64,000 nt of DNA from assembly GCA_029532415.1 (NCBI GenBank), contig JAQOTA010000052.1, positions 3,038,001-3,102,000 of the forward strand, given 5' to 3'. Below are positions 44,824 through 57,054 of this stretch, piece after piece (within the stretch, counting starts at the first letter, position 1; each line of letters starts with the position of its first letter). Made by a program: the position numbers and the translations under genes. The notes under the pieces were generated by a model. The model made no database searches and had not been told where the DNA came from. It was given only the letters and a program-made list of their open reading frames with translations. This stretch comes from Marasmius tenuissimus (lineage: Eukaryota; Basidiomycota; Agaricomycetes; Agaricales; Marasmiaceae).

Positions 44824-45934
44824 CTAATACAAGTCTTGAGAGCGGCCAAAGGTATACACAAGGCCATGCGAGCTTGTATATATGTCTTGTCGGTGCATTC
44901 GCAAAACGGAAGCGTATTTGGTGGCGAGTCAGTGAATCGGAAGAACGGTATTTGTTGTTTATTTTCTATTCGGTACTTATTTACTGTATGGTTGAGGGTT
45001 AATACTGTAGGTTGAGCTCCTTGTCATTTGCCTTGTTGTGTTTGATAAATGGATCTTAGTACGGGAGTCGGATTGTGGGGCTCGATTTCTCTCAGCGCAG
45101 TAGTGCCAGGGCCTAGGCCAGTGCCACTGATCGACCACTTACTTGGTGAGTTGCAATCCTGGTGCTTGTGAAGCCAGTCGATATGTGAGTCCGTATGGCA
45201 TTAGGACCTGGAGCTTTCGGAGTTCAATGTAGCCAAACATGTAAGTATCATACATATTTATTTATTTATTTATTTGGAAGTACATCCCTTTTGGACCCCG
45301 CAGGATTCAGGGACCTGCTGCACATAAATACTACGTGCCATCTAAATGTGCAGCAGCGTATGAGGGACGACACCAGTACGAAGGCACGACATAGTACCAA
45401 CTCATGGTATGGTCGTTATCATACGGAATTGAACTGAGTGCCTCGTTCGATCTACTAACCAGAGTCATATTAGTTCTTGAGCCAGATACCAGCGACCGAC
45501 ACTCTTACAGTTCATGCATAAAGAAGCTCAACTTGATCATCCTCATCCGGGATTATAAATGTGTCGTCCTCGGGAAGAGACGCACCCTCCTGAATACATC
45601 GAGGAGCTCGGTATAAGGGGGTTGCATCATAGATGACGAGCACGTTATGAATAAACGACGCTAGTGTGTTCCTCAGCTGAGGATCATCCATAGCCTCGTT
45701 ACATATGTATCTTCTGGACTCGTCGAGACGATCACAATGACGCTTCGGCCCAACGGGCGGATTCCGGAGAGTTTGGGCACCGCCGAACGTCTTGATGAGG
45801 TCCCACAGCGTGAGCTTCGATCTTCAAAGCTTGACTGCGCCCTAAACTCGCAGAGTGGAGAAGGTCCTCAGCTCTTTAGATTTGACTTTTCTGCGGCGCG
45901 GAAGCCAGAAAGCAAAAAGGCCTGAGTATACATC
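44824..45934. other. Spacer between copies A and B
   Basis: 3' flank of copy A, then unrelated sequence with a TTTA microsatellite (45256-45275). No supported gene. Confidence 0.4.
45256..45275 (+). repeat. TTTA microsatellite
   Basis: Five tandem copies of a TTTA unit. Confidence 0.85.
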
Positions 45935-46899
45935 GGCGCTTCGGCGTGCCGCCGGACATGAATTTGATGGCCAAGCGCCTAATCAGCTTTCTCGTCGCAA
46001 CCACCATCATCCATCAGCGCTTCAGCCATCATCTCCAAAGCCAACCGCCACCATCAAACGATCTAGGTTGCGCACTCCGCCGTAAATCACTTGGGAAAGC
46101 GATCTGCCCAGCGGATGTCCGGCCAGGCAAGGGTGGTGCTTGCGCCAAATTAAATAGCCTCGTTCTCTGATATCGTCCTCGCTGCTCGTCATTCTGGTTC
46201 TGTCTAATAGCGGGCATTGGAATTGACATCGCACGTACGAATTATGGGGGTGACTCGAAAATCAACGTTAAATCTCAAGGATGACCGCGCGGATAGGAAC
46301 TTTGCCCGACAGGTACATTCTTCGCCGCCGAAAAGTTCCCCTGTCCGCAATTTGTTCACAAAGAGAGGAGAGGCTGGCGCATTAGCGGGGAATTATATCG
46401 ACTAGAACAGCCAAGGTACGCGAAAAACAAGTCCAAGTGTTCCTAGCATTCTGAACAAACAGGTCGCTTGCGGAGGACGTTTTGGTTGCGGGTTATCGGA
46501 ATCATCACTGTAGGTCAATGTACGAAGGCTTGGTCTCACTCATTCTCTACGATACGGGAAGACAATTTTCTCTCATGCGCCAGGTATCCCAATACGCGGG
46601 AGATCGGGCAGCCGTGTCTTCCAGTATGTGCACCACTCACCAACACTTTCCAAGTACGAATGGTCAAAACATCGCAGCTGAGAAGAGTCAAATTTATCCA
46701 CACTACGTCTATACTCCCGAGGCTCATCAGCTTACTGAATCTAGATGCGAAACAAGGAGGCCGCTGTAAATCTCGGCACGACGAAGCAAAAGGGTACTTG
46801 CGGAGGGAGATGACCTCCGCTGCATTCCATTTATCAATGTCACAGCTAGTGCCAGCCGACCGCTCCGACCCTATTCCTCCACTAGGACCAAGATAGTGG
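45935..46899 (+). repeat. Upstream block of array unit B
   Basis: Starts with the boundary block (AAGCGCCTAATCAGCTTTCT near 45974), followed by diverged versions of GGTACGCGAAAAAC (46415), TTGCGGAGGACGTTTTG (46468) and GGGTACTTGCGGAGGGAGA (46792). Same order as in units A, C and D. Confidence 0.6.
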
Positions 46900-46993
46900 C
46901 CAGTATGGTTCGTATAAAAAGCGCCAGTCCTGGTCTGTTCAGGTCACAACACATCTCACACAGTTGTAAACCAGCACAACGCACTCCCGAACA
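46900..46993 (+). promoter_or_regulatory. Conserved core promoter of copy B
   Basis: CGTATAAAAA at 46911-46920 and the leader TTGTAAACCAGCACAAC; the preceding block reads GTGGCCAGTATGG, slightly diverged from the other copies. Confidence 0.6.
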
Positions 46994-48242
46994 ATGGATC
47001 GCACTCTATTCTTCAACTATAGGCCCGGTAAACTCACTAAGAATGTGAAGGTTGTCATGGTGTTCGACGCACCTATTGGCGGGGAGCTCACTGAGGATCA
47101 GTGTCATGTCGCTTGGTACGGCATTCGAGTCGCTACCATCACTCAAACGACAGTGTTGATCGTGTTTTCTCAGGAGAGTGGCCACTCTCAAGGCTCGTCC
47201 AGGGTCCTCGGCCTGCAATTCATTCAGGGTTGATTATAATGATACACTGAGTTTCGGTGTCGTGCAACTTGTCAGTCGTTACTTTCCTTCCTCTCGCACA
47301 ACGCAGCTGTGTTTACAGTGACTTCTAGACCAATGGAAAGATTGTTGCTCCAAATTCAATAATTGGGATGAAGGTACGTAATGATACTCCCGATAAATCT
47401 TTGTTGGACCCACCTCTCTCTCCTTCCGGCTCCAATAGGCCGGCGAGGTCGCCGAACTTATTCCTGACGGACCCAGTCCTGTGTGGTCCGAGCCCGGTAA
47501 AGTCACAGAGGCCGGAACTATAATCCGCGCCACCAATAGGACGGGAGTTACACATGACATTGTACTTGGTGAGAATACCTTCCCTCGTTTGCGGCGGTCA
47601 TGTTCAATGACGGCTTCTTACTTACTCTTTACCGTTAGGCACTGTGAAAGATCTCGGATGTGGTATCATCAAGCTGATCCCTACGTTCTTGTGGAAAGTT
47701 GGGTGAGTAGTGGCACGGCGTTCTAGAAGCTCAATATGGGACCCCATACTGACATCATAATGTTCGAAGAAACGGCCTCACCGTTGAAGCCAACTTCCGA
47801 CCGAGACTGAATTTGTATGTGAACATTGACTGTCAAGGCGAGTTTCTGTTATCCTATTTCTGTCTCTCCCAATGCTTCAAGTCTGGAAACAAGTCACTGA
47901 CTCGCCACGGATTAGAGCACGAATTCATGAAAGGCGACCGTCTCACATCCATTAAACCGGTTTGGTCGGCCGACCTCAGTGCATTGGGGTGTAAGTGAAT
48001 GCACAGTTTTCGAGCGACCCTCATATTGACCTCCCCCATTCACAACTTTGATAGCTACCACGGAATTCCTCTTCTCCGAGTCTCCCCAATCTACCGAGCC
48101 TGCCCAGTCCTCCGAGTCCTCCGAGTCTTCCGAGTCTCCTGAGCCTCAGCCTGAGGTGAGCTGCGGTTCCTGTTCTCACGTGGATAATGGTCTGATATCC
48201 ACCATCATTTCATAGCCGGGCTACACCGTCACCCTCCTTTAG
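46994..48242 (+). CDS. Unknown family, copy B (242 aa, extended C-terminus)
   Basis: Nine exons in frame: 46994-47115, 47174-47270, 47329-47373, 47439-47568, 47639-47702, 47770-47837, 47916-47990, 48055-48155, 48216-48242. It starts MDRTLFFNYRPGKLTKNVKV and is the most diverged copy (GTIIRATNRTGVTHDIVLG, GCGIIKLIPTFLWKVG, FRPRLNLYVNIDCQ). Exon lengths 1-6 are identical to copy A; exon 7 has one extra codon. Exon 8 carries a Ser/Glu/Pro tail (SESPQSTEPAQSSESSESSE) not present in A or C. Intron 6 has a GC donor (CAAG|GCGAGT). The end GYTVTLL parallels GYSVATLSI of copy A. Function unknown. Confidence 0.8.
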
Positions 48243-48689
48243 TAGTCATCAGCGTATCAAAACCTCCTCAGACACCTGATAGAGATTTATCTATGGTATT
48301 GTCACCGAGGGTATCAAGGGTGCTTCGAATGTCGAGAAGTGTCGTATTGGTTACATGCCGACTGGCGAAGGCAATTATAATATTTCGACTACTATTACCT
48401 AGTGATACAGATTGGGGTTTCTCGTTTGGCTTGCTCTCGATACTTATATATGATCATTGTCGGCCAGTTTTGAATTGTTGGTACCTCATCTTCTGCACTG
48501 CAAGTCTCAACAGGATGGCATGTTAGTCTCCTAGCTGCTAGCATGTAGTAGGCATGTAATAAAGCAGTCGGAAGTATACGTGAAACAGCACCCCAGACCA
48601 CCAAGCAAGAAACAACGATTAGGTCATTCAAGATCTGCCGAAACAAGGGGAGCAGAATACCATTCTGAATCTCGCGTTGTGCCATGTGG
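48243..48689. other. Spacer after copy B
   Basis: No supported gene; 3' flank of copy B. Confidence 0.4.
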
Positions 48690-49660
48690 GTCCAAGAGAC
48701 CTCAGCGTTTCTGCTTCGGCACGTCTATATACGGTGCTCACTAAATCGCTGATCGAGCGCCTATTTCATACAACTTCTCTCGCCACGACCACCACCATCG
48801 ACACCGAAGCTAAACATCCGACCGACCAATTTCAGTCTGAACTGGGGTATATATTCTGTCGTATATGACTTTATCGAAGTCCCCATCGATTGTATATCCA
48901 TCCAAGGGTCGTGCCTTGTGCTATAGTGAGCGATTTCAGTCACTAACATTCTGGACATGGTTCTGAACCTGTATAGCGGGCCTTGGAATGGACACGGTGA
49001 CATCGCACCTACGGATTATGAAGGGTGGAAGAATTGCATAAAAATCCCCAAGTATGTTTGCAGTGTGCACAGACATAGACTTCGCCCGATAGGTATAATA
49101 TTCGAATTCTGCGATCCTTCTCGCTACCGAAGTATTTCCCCTGCCTGCGGCCTGTCCATAAGACAAAGGAGAGACTTGCGCGACAGCGGGGAATATAATG
49201 ACTAGGACAGCCCAACAAGGTACGCGAAAAACCAAAATGTAAGTGTTCCTCGTAATAACAATGTCAGTGGAACAGATAGCCTGCGGAAGACATTTTGTTC
49301 GTGGTATATCGTAAGTAATGAGCATCGGTGTTCTGGACCCTAAGTTGACATACGAGACTCAGGTACTCCAATGCGCGGCTTCGAGCCGGGTAGTCTTCCC
49401 CATCTATAATGTGCACCATTCATCGACACTTTTCAAGCACGAATAGTCGAAGAGGTTCATTGATCTACGCTACAACGTCCGGGATTCTTCTGCAAGAACT
49501 CGAAACGCGATTTCGAGTGGTCGCTTTCTGGTATGGTCGCAAAGTAAAGGGGTACGCTCGGAGGGGAATGACCTCCGCTGCATTCCAATTGTCAAATTCA
49601 AAGCTAGTGCCAACAGATCGATCCGACCTTATTCATCCCTCAACTAGGACTATTATCACC
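48690..49660 (+). repeat. Upstream block of array unit C
   Basis: Boundary block at 48690-48865 (GAGCGCCTATTTCATACAAC, CACGACCACCACCATC), then GTGAGCGATTTCAGTC (48926), AAGGTACGCGAAAAACC (49214), TGCGGAAGACATTTTG (49280) and GGGGTACGCTCGGAGGGGAA (49550). Confidence 0.6.
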
Positions 49661-49766
49661 AAATATTGACCAGTCCAATTCGTATAAAAAGAGCCAGCCT
49701 TGCTCTTTTCAGATCACAACACAACCTCTACGCAGCTGTGACCCCATCCAAGGCACACCCCAAACA
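49661..49766 (+). promoter_or_regulatory. Conserved core promoter of copy C
   Basis: AAATATTGACCAGTCCAATT then CGTATAAAAA at 49681-49690, 77 nt before the ATG. Confidence 0.65.
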
Positions 49767-50954
49767 ATGGAACGCACTCTGATCTTCAACTACAAACCTG
49801 GCAATCTCACCAAGGACGTGACCGTCACCTTGGTCTTCAACCCGCCTACTAAAGGGGAGCTCAGTGGGGATCAGAACCATGTCGCTTGGTATGGTGTCCG
49901 AGTCGTCCTCAATCACTCGGAAGGCGTTATTAATCATGTCTCCCCACAGGAGAGTGGCCAATCTCAAGGCCGGTTCAGGCTCTGCCGCCTCCAATGCGTT
50001 CAGTGTTGAATTCGATTCCAGGCTGGGCTTTGGCGTCGCGCAACTCGTGAGTTGTCCCTTCCCCGTCTCTCGCACATGACTCCGGTCGTGCTGACGTTGA
50101 CTTCAAGTCCAATGGGAACAGCGTCATCCCGAACTCCATGATCGAGATGAAGGTCCGTATTAGAGATTCCCTCCTGCGTTCCGTTAGCCTTACCTGTGCC
50201 TTCTCTCTCCGACCGACAGCTCGGCGAGACCACCGAGCTTGTTCTCAACGGATCCAATCCTACTTGGGGTGCGCCCAGTGCAAACGGGGGGAACGGAACG
50301 ATCATCCGTGCCACCAACAAGACGGGATATGTTCAGAACATCACAGTCGGTAAGGACAACGTCCCCCGTTTGCGGTCCTCATGTCCGATCACAGTGACGC
50401 ACTCACTCTTTGCTACCAGGCACTGTGAAAGATATCGGAGGGGGTTTCAGCATCCTAGTTCCTACTTTCATGTGGAAGGTTGGGTGAGTAGTAGCGCGAG
50501 CGTTCTGGAAGCTCAACATATGGCCCCATACTAATATCTCGATGCTTGAAGGGGGGGCCTGACCGCTGAAGCCAACTTCCAACCTATCTTAAGTATGTTT
50601 GTTAACCTTGACTACAAGCGTAAGTTCTCTTTCTCCTCCCCGAGGCTTGCAAGTCACTGATCCCTTTCACGCGGAATAGAAAATGATTTCATGACTGCGG
50701 ACCTCGCATCCATCGAACCAATCTGGACATGCGACCTCTCTGCCTTGGGACGTAAGTAACGATTGCATAGCTTTGGTGCAACATTTCCACACTGACTTCC
50801 CTCATACATAACTCCTATAGCCATCACAAACTTTTCTTTCTCCGAGGCTGACCAGGTGAGTTGCAGCCCGTAGTTTTTGGCGCTCAAGTTGGATACCTTT
50901 TCTAAGATACATCACCCTATTCTATAGCAGGGCTACAAGGTCGCTACTCTGTAG
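49767..50954 (+). CDS. Unknown family, copy C (219 aa)
   Basis: Nine exons in frame: 49767-49888, 49950-50046, 50108-50152, 50220-50349, 50420-50483, 50552-50619, 50680-50751, 50821-50855, 50928-50954. It starts MERTLIFNYKPGNLTKDVTV and keeps the family landmarks (NAFSVEFDSRLGFGVAQL, GTIIRATNKTGYVQNITVG, GGGFSILVPTFMWKVG). Compared with copy A the last exon is split by an extra intron (50856-50927), as in copy B, and the end is QQGYKVATL. No signal peptide or known domain. Intact. Confidence 0.85.
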
Positions 50955-52786
50955 TGTGTTCAAGCTGCAATCAAGTGACTGAGGGTTTGCGCGAGATCAC
51001 GGTCGATGCTATTGTCGAGGGTAGGATTCGAGATGTGTCACTATTAGTTTGGTGATCTGGAAGGGTGTATTCTATTTATCCTTATTTCAATACTCGTCTA
51101 CGTGTATAGATGTGGGTGAATAGGTGAATTTATGTTTGCCTATCCTTGATCAAATTGTGGGTCGCCTGTTGTAAGTACAGGAAGGGAGTGTGGATCTTCT
51201 GCAGCCTGATTCCATTTCACATTGAAGTTCCCGGTTGATTCGTCGGACAACTCGTTATTGAATACACACGAATCGTCTCTCTCGCACTCTTTACTAGTAG
51301 TAACGGGCCCGGTCTCGTGTCCGACCTACGACCTCCTCGAGAGAGCGATGTCATGTCCACAGTCCGCTCAAGCCTGGGAAAATACGTTCGCCACAATGCG
51401 GCGAGCCGCGATACCACCTTCTGTCTCGATCTGAATCACGGGTGTCTTCCCAGTTCCCGTGGCTGTACGAACGAAGGCAAAACGGGGACGTAATGGGTTG
51501 ATAATGAGTACTAGTGAGTCTCTACCCGGTGAGAATGGACGTTTAATATTTAGATACCTCGCTTCTAGGTACTGGCTACGCCGGTGCAATCGCCATTTAC
51601 AACGGAGCCTGATACCTGTAACCAGGCTGCCTACAATTGCCTCTGGTGGGGCGAGCCGGGGAAGTGTCGCAAGTGCCACGAGATCGAGGTTCACTCGACG
51701 GACAATTATCCAAGCTACATTATAATTTGCGCTGCAGTCTGTTTTGTGCGACCACTGCGGCGGCTCCCGCTAGTCTTCATGCAAACTAGAAGATATGGAA
51801 GAGGAAAGGAGAGCGGGAATCAGTCACCATTCTGGGGAAGACGCAGGGTTATGGCTCACTGGGATGATCCTGTAAGAAGCTTGTAGGATTTCAACAAATT
51901 CTTGTTCTCGGTGCCCTTGTGCCTCACCCTTGCATCTGAGACCAAGTAATCAAGATCTCCTCTCGTGTTGAACTTCGTGTGTTGAAGCAAAATCAGCCTG
52001 GTGACCGGAATCCTTGCGGACTATCATTTCGTCGCGGCCCTAAAGATCCGTGTGTTAGCTAGTATCCCGATCCTATGAGTCTCGTGAGCGCTGGGTTTTC
52101 ATCATGCTCCTCTCAAGGGTGATCCACGATGAAGATGAGTTGGTTGCCGGTGAGAAGGAAGCTACTAATAGTCGTGGGAAATACGCCACCAAAGTATTTA
52201 CAGGAACCTGCCCCAAAGTGAGCGACGCCACCATCCCTTGCACCATCTCCTATCAGCGCATGGCGTTCGAACTTCAGGTCAGCCTGTGAGTGAGTAATAA
52301 CTCTCTTATCTCTAAGTAGTTTATAGTTATTTTTCACGTTTATTCCACACCAAAACGGACGGCCTCATCAGTTGTATTGCTCAGTCATCCCGCCATTAGT
52401 AAACACCTGCGGCTGGCGATCTCCTGGCACCGTTCGTCGTAGTGCTTGCCTTGATTTTTGGCCAAGTACCTCCGCTTCCTCAATGTGAATATTGAACCTA
52501 TGCATCCGCTGTATCGCTCCACGATGAACTGTTCATCATATCGGTAAGTCAGGACCAGCCTGAGCATTCGAACGGTCTTTGGAATTGAAAGCTCCTTGAT
52601 TATCATGATCCAGTACCTGGCTCCTAGAATTGGAACCGGGAAGAGAGCACAGCCTATGCTGTACCCAACCCGCTTCCAGGTAAGCCGACGACATGTTTAA
52701 GTACACCTCAAGTCCAACTGTTCAAAAAAAAAACATCGCTTCACCCAGACACTCTCATCCTGCTACTATAGAAAAGTTCGCAAACG
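50955..52786. other. No confident gene; scattered open frames
   Basis: A plus-strand stretch near 51590-51720 reads as cysteine-rich text (NQAAYNCLWWGEPGKCRKCH), and another at 52150-52289 ends VFTGTCPKVSDATIPCTISY. These could be exons of a small secreted Cys-rich protein or its relic, but I could not join them in one frame. Nothing else recognised. Confidence 0.35.
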
Positions 52787-53480
52787 ATGAAAACTGGTAC
52801 GCTTACTGGTAGCACACTTCCTTTTCTCTATCTTGCCCTCGTATCAAAAATCTTCGGCTTCTGCACCGCCGCACCTACGACCGGTACTCACCAAGCCCGT
52901 GCCGCTGCAGAATCGTCATCACCAGAATCTCCTTCACACTCGACACAGGTGAGGAATATAATGGTCGGGGTGTTCGGGGGCGTCGGTAAGCTACTCATTC
53001 ACCGCTCTGTCGCCTGCGGCTCCAGTGTTGAAGTTTTTGCTCTTCGATCTTCCTTTCTATTTCATACCGAAAGTACCCCTCGTCGGGCTCATCGCTTATT
53101 TCTACTACCGAGAAACATCCGACCAACGAACGGCAGTGAAGAACAAGAAGCTCGCAGCGCGTCCTTGGACATTCCACTGGCCATCGGCCGCGTATCGCAG
53201 TGGAGAATCATCAGCACCAGGCCTCGGGACGTCTAGTTCTGCTTCGCCCGATCAAAGTTCATCGTCCCAGTGTACCTCCTCTCCTGGGAGGGGCGTTACC
53301 GTCCCAAGATCGGAGGCTTGTGGAACTGGTAGTTCGACGGTGACTTCGGTAAACGAGCACGATCCGAACCATCGCGCTTTCGAGCTTTCACTAAGAGGAG
53401 AGTCGAGTTCCATCATAGGAGAGGATGAATATCCAAAGTTCCCGCCACCACCTTATTCTTCACTGACGTTTCAAGTGTGA
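52787..53480 (+). CDS. Small membrane protein with PPxY tail
   Basis: Exons 52787-52985 and 53026-53480 are in frame, 217 aa. The N-terminus (MKTGTLTGSTLPFLYLALVS, then KIFGFCTAAP) looks like a signal peptide or anchor. A Ser-rich spacer precedes a hydrophobic region formed across the splice (IMVGVFGGVVLKFLLFDLPF through VPLVGLIAYFYYRE), probably one or two membrane spans. The cytosol-type tail is Ser/Thr-rich and ends PKFPPPPYSSLTFQV; PPPPY is a candidate WW-domain (Rsp5-type) ligand. No known family. It is convergent with the Hel2 gene, with 221 bp between stops. Confidence 0.6.
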
Positions 53481-53701
53481 GAGGGTCGGGATGTGGCGCT
53501 GGAAGGACGCGATGACTTGTAGTAGGGTAAGGTTCTCTTTTTTCGCGGGGTTTTCAGGTTACCGAAAAGTTTCAGGAGACTGTGAAATATCGTTTATTTC
53601 AGCCAGGGAAGAACGTAGGATAATAATCGGCTACATACTGTTAATATGAGAATCGTCTAGATTGTCTAAACCTACATGTTCCAACGGATCCTCCTCGCAG
53701 A

Positions 53702-56366
53702 TTACGTCGGGAAACTCCCAAGCGTGAACAACGTCTGCTTCTGTTTTCCCTTCTTCTTCTTCCCTCCACCCACAGGAGGTGCGCCCCCTTCCTCGCCTTC
53801 ATCCGGAGACGTCGGCTCGGGACCGGTCCCCGCGTTGTCATTAGGGGCGGGATTACTGCCTCCACCCCACGCATTCGTCGCTGGCGCAGCCCCACTAATC
53901 CCTAAAATATTCCTCAAAGACTGATTCCCACCAACGGGTACTTTCGCCCTCGTATTTGTCGAAGTAGGACGTAGCTCAGGGAAAGCTGCATTCGATAGTT
54001 TAGGCGGCTGCTGCTTGCTCTTCACCGATGACGCTGATGGGCCCGGTACTGAGTATATCTTCGGTCCTGGTGGCGGTGCTGGCGAGGACGAAGATGGCGT
54101 CGAGTTGACCCAAGGCGTCTTTCGTTGGTTTCCCGCTGCTGGACGGGGGGCTGGCGCTGCAGTGTTGAGTGGAGGGAATCTGTCTGGTGGCCTTTGAACC
54201 TGCAGCTTGGGTCGAGAAGAGGGACCGGGCCCAGGCCCAGCTGAGGACGATGGAGAAGAGCCTGCAGCTTGAGCGACACGATCCCATACCATCCTTGAGG
54301 AACCTTTGTTTGCTCGTGTATGTGTTGACTGTTTTGCGTTGAGGACTCTTCCACTGGTGATGGCTGCATAGCCTGATCCAGCAGCGGCAGGTACCAATTC
54401 GGGGAATTGGCGGCGTTGCTGGGAAAGGTGGGGAGTCAGATTCATGGGGACTAGCCGGTGAAAAAAAAGAGGAGCTGTACCTCAACCTCGAATCCTCTCC
54501 ACGAACTGAGTAAGTCCTGCTTTTTCTCTTCTTCTTCCAAAAGATCGACGAACGAATTGACGATGCTCGCCGTGTGCTCTAGATGACAATCGAGCACGTT
54601 GTAGATCGTTGAGATGAAATCCCTGGCACTTGATTCAGAGGCGCGGTATCCTCGAATAGCGGCTTTGACGACAGGAACGGCATTAGCGGGGTTGGGCGCG
54701 TATGATTGGAGGCGGTCGATGAAGGCTGTATGGCGACTGAAAGAGGGATAAGGTTATCAGGGTTGAGATGCCTCTGAAGCCACATTCAGGTCAGACTTAC
54801 TCGAGAACAGCAGGATCAACATCTCGTGGTGGAGGTGAAGGGCTGTTCCTCCGGCTGGGACCTTGTGGAGTGACACCATTCCTTGGTGTAGCACCGGACG
54901 ACCCTCCTCCCTCAGTCGTTAGTGCCGCCCCAAATCCCTCCCTTCTCCTTCCCGGCCCGGGAGGTCTTGCCGGTTGTATCGTCGGTGGCTGTTGCGGCGG
55001 TGGTTCTCTGTTGCTCTCTCTTTCCCTATCTCGTCGCGGTCCTCTGGCCCTACCAGCACCCGGAACCTCTTCGAACTCGAAGTTGGCTTGAACGCGCCGG
55101 GCATCCTTTTTATCTCGCGCACTCATATCAGCACCGTGTGCTTCAACGCTATGTGCTTGCAAGTCGAGAGGTGTGTTGAAGACGACGAACTTTTGGGCGA
55201 GGCAGGTTGCATTGAGGCAGGGATGGTGAGATGTGTTGAAATGATGTTCCTGAAACGAGCAAGATGAGGAATGGCATCGACGAAAATCAAGGCCGCCGTA
55301 CGAGGTTTGGGTAGTCTTGGAAGCTACAGAATTCAGGTAAGTTTAATCCAAACAACTGAGCCGTGGCTGAACTCACTATTGGTCTCGAACGCCATTTCTT
55401 TTACAGATGAAACATTCTTCATGGCGTTCTCGCATATGCGGATAAAGCTCATCGCTGCTGAAGAAGCACTCCCGACAGAACTCACATAGGGGGTGTATAC
55501 CTCCTTCCGGCTCCTCCTTGAGCTGTGCTGCTTTTTGATTCGGACGTCGGTTCATCGAGGGCAAATGAACGGTGAGTTGGGCAAAAGTGTATAGTGCATG
55601 TTCGTGTGAGAAGACTTTCTTGAGGCGTATGCATAAATCGCTAGCCACATGTACCGATCGGTGAGCACCCATAGAGCATCTCGAGACACAGAAACATACC
55701 ACATCAGCTTGTTATGGTGAGCTCGAACGTGCAATTTCAGGTCACTCCATCCCTTTGCGATATAATCGCAATCTGTATCAGGGCAGTTGAACCTCAGCAA
55801 AATCAACGTCTCCTCCATCATCTCTTGCGTCTCGAAAATAATCGATAGCCGTTCATCTTTGTAGACCATTTCGGTAGCGTTGTAATCACTGAAAGGTTTG
55901 TCTTCGGAGGTTGTGAAGATCACGACTGGTTGCGGCTCCTACAATGAACAATTGGAACATATATTTACTGCAATGAGCATCGAAAACTGACCTTGCAGAA
56001 GGTACAATCCTTCTTCTTGTAGAGTGCACGCAACCTGAGTGCACATACATGGCATGTGCGATGGTTACAATCCGAGACCGAATAGTACTTAACTGGTTCG
56101 GCACAAATCCAGCAGACTGCCTCTTCATCTCCGGCGTCCTCTGCTTCACCGTTGGTACCGATCTTGGTCGATTCTAATACTGTGGGTGGTACTTGTGTTC
56201 CATCATCGTTTTCCTCAATGTCGTCTCTATTTTTCGCGTTTGCGGGACCTCCGCCTCGATTCGCACCTGCTTCACGCCCTTTCCCTCGATGACCTCCGCC
56301 AACACGTCCACCACGTCCTCGTCCTCGTCCGCCTTGCCTTGTTGTGGTCGTCCCTGTTGTCGACAT
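53702..56366 (-). CDS. hel2: E3 ubiquitin ligase Hel2/ZNF598 (ribosome quality control)
   Basis: Detects collided ribosomes and ubiquitinates small-subunit proteins in the cytosol. Exons 56366-55992, 55938-55700, 55640-55377, 55323-55302, 55249-54801, 54736-54481 and 54418-53702 keep one frame, 773 aa. Order: Arg/Gly-rich N-terminus (GGRGRGRGGRVGGGHRGKGR); RING finger CWICAEPVKYYSVSDCNHRT to DCTFCK (about 85-124); DYNATEMVYKDERLSI; C2H2-type fingers (CPDTDCDYIAKGWSDLKLHV; CEFCRECFFSSDELYPHMRE; HPCLNATCLAQKFVVFNTPL then DLQAHSVEAHG); Pro/Arg-rich linker; a helical segment (RGYRASESSARDFISTIYNV); and a disordered tail ending GGGKKKKGKQKQTLFTLGSF. Exon 4 is only 22 nt but is needed to build YFQDYPNLEHHF. 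Family and length agree well. Confidence 0.9.
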
Positions 56367-56980
56367 TGTTCAAAAATCGATGGAAATAGATCCCTGTGTA
56401 TTTTTGAAGAGAATAAGAGGGTGTTTTGCGAGTGGCAATGAAATAGACTGGAACGTTTGAAGAGTCCTATCTGTGCTGGCGAACGTTTTTCTCGGAGGTA
56501 TGACTTCGGAAGAGTATAGGATGACAAATACGGTACCGAATTTGGGACCGCGCTGATTATCTCCGGATGGCAGTCGATTGAACTTGAACTCGACGCGCCA
56601 TCATTGCCACTGCATATCAGCCCTTCAGTTTCAGCTCTCGTTCACAGGTGAATCTCAGGTCACTTCCTGCGTAGCACTGGCTACCCATATCTTTGGTGTG
56701 CTTGAGGACCCAGAATAACGTCCATGGCCGGACATTCCAGGCCGTTCAGTTTCAGGCAAACAAGATCGTTCAGCCTCAGGGCTCCTCAGGGTCTTTCTCG
56801 GTCTCCTTTGCACCGGAAAGCCTTGGCTATCCAAAATATTCCGGTGTTCTATAGCAGACTCTGACTCTACCCTTGTGCGCACTGCACGCGACACAACTCA
56901 GGAAAAAGAGATTTCCAATCTCTTGACTTGGTGTCGGATAAATTGCCTCCTCGAGTCACAGCTGACTTCCGAAGCGGCGG
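56367..56980. other. Divergent intergenic region, no gene seen
   Basis: Lies between the Hel2 start (minus) and the zinc-finger gene (plus). Contains short GTTCAGTTTCAGG / GTTCAGCCTCAGG direct repeats at about 56740-56785. Confidence 0.5.
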
Positions 56981-56981
56981 G

Positions 56982-56989
56982 TATAAAAG
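56982..56989 (+). promoter_or_regulatory. TATA box of the zinc-finger gene
   Basis: TATAAAAG, 73 nt upstream of the ATG at 57055; a strong consensus. Confidence 0.7.
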
Positions 56990-57054
56990 GCACCAGGTGT
57001 TGCAGGCTCAAGTCAAAATCATAATCCCCAATCGCGCCCCAAACCATCACCATC

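Noticed and set aside
51216..51890. Small secreted cysteine-rich gene
   Set aside because: Cys-rich open stretches exist, but no start, signal peptide and splice set could be joined in one frame.
53676..53924. Plus-strand open frame rich in Pro/Phe
   Set aside because: Antisense shadow of the last Hel2 exon.
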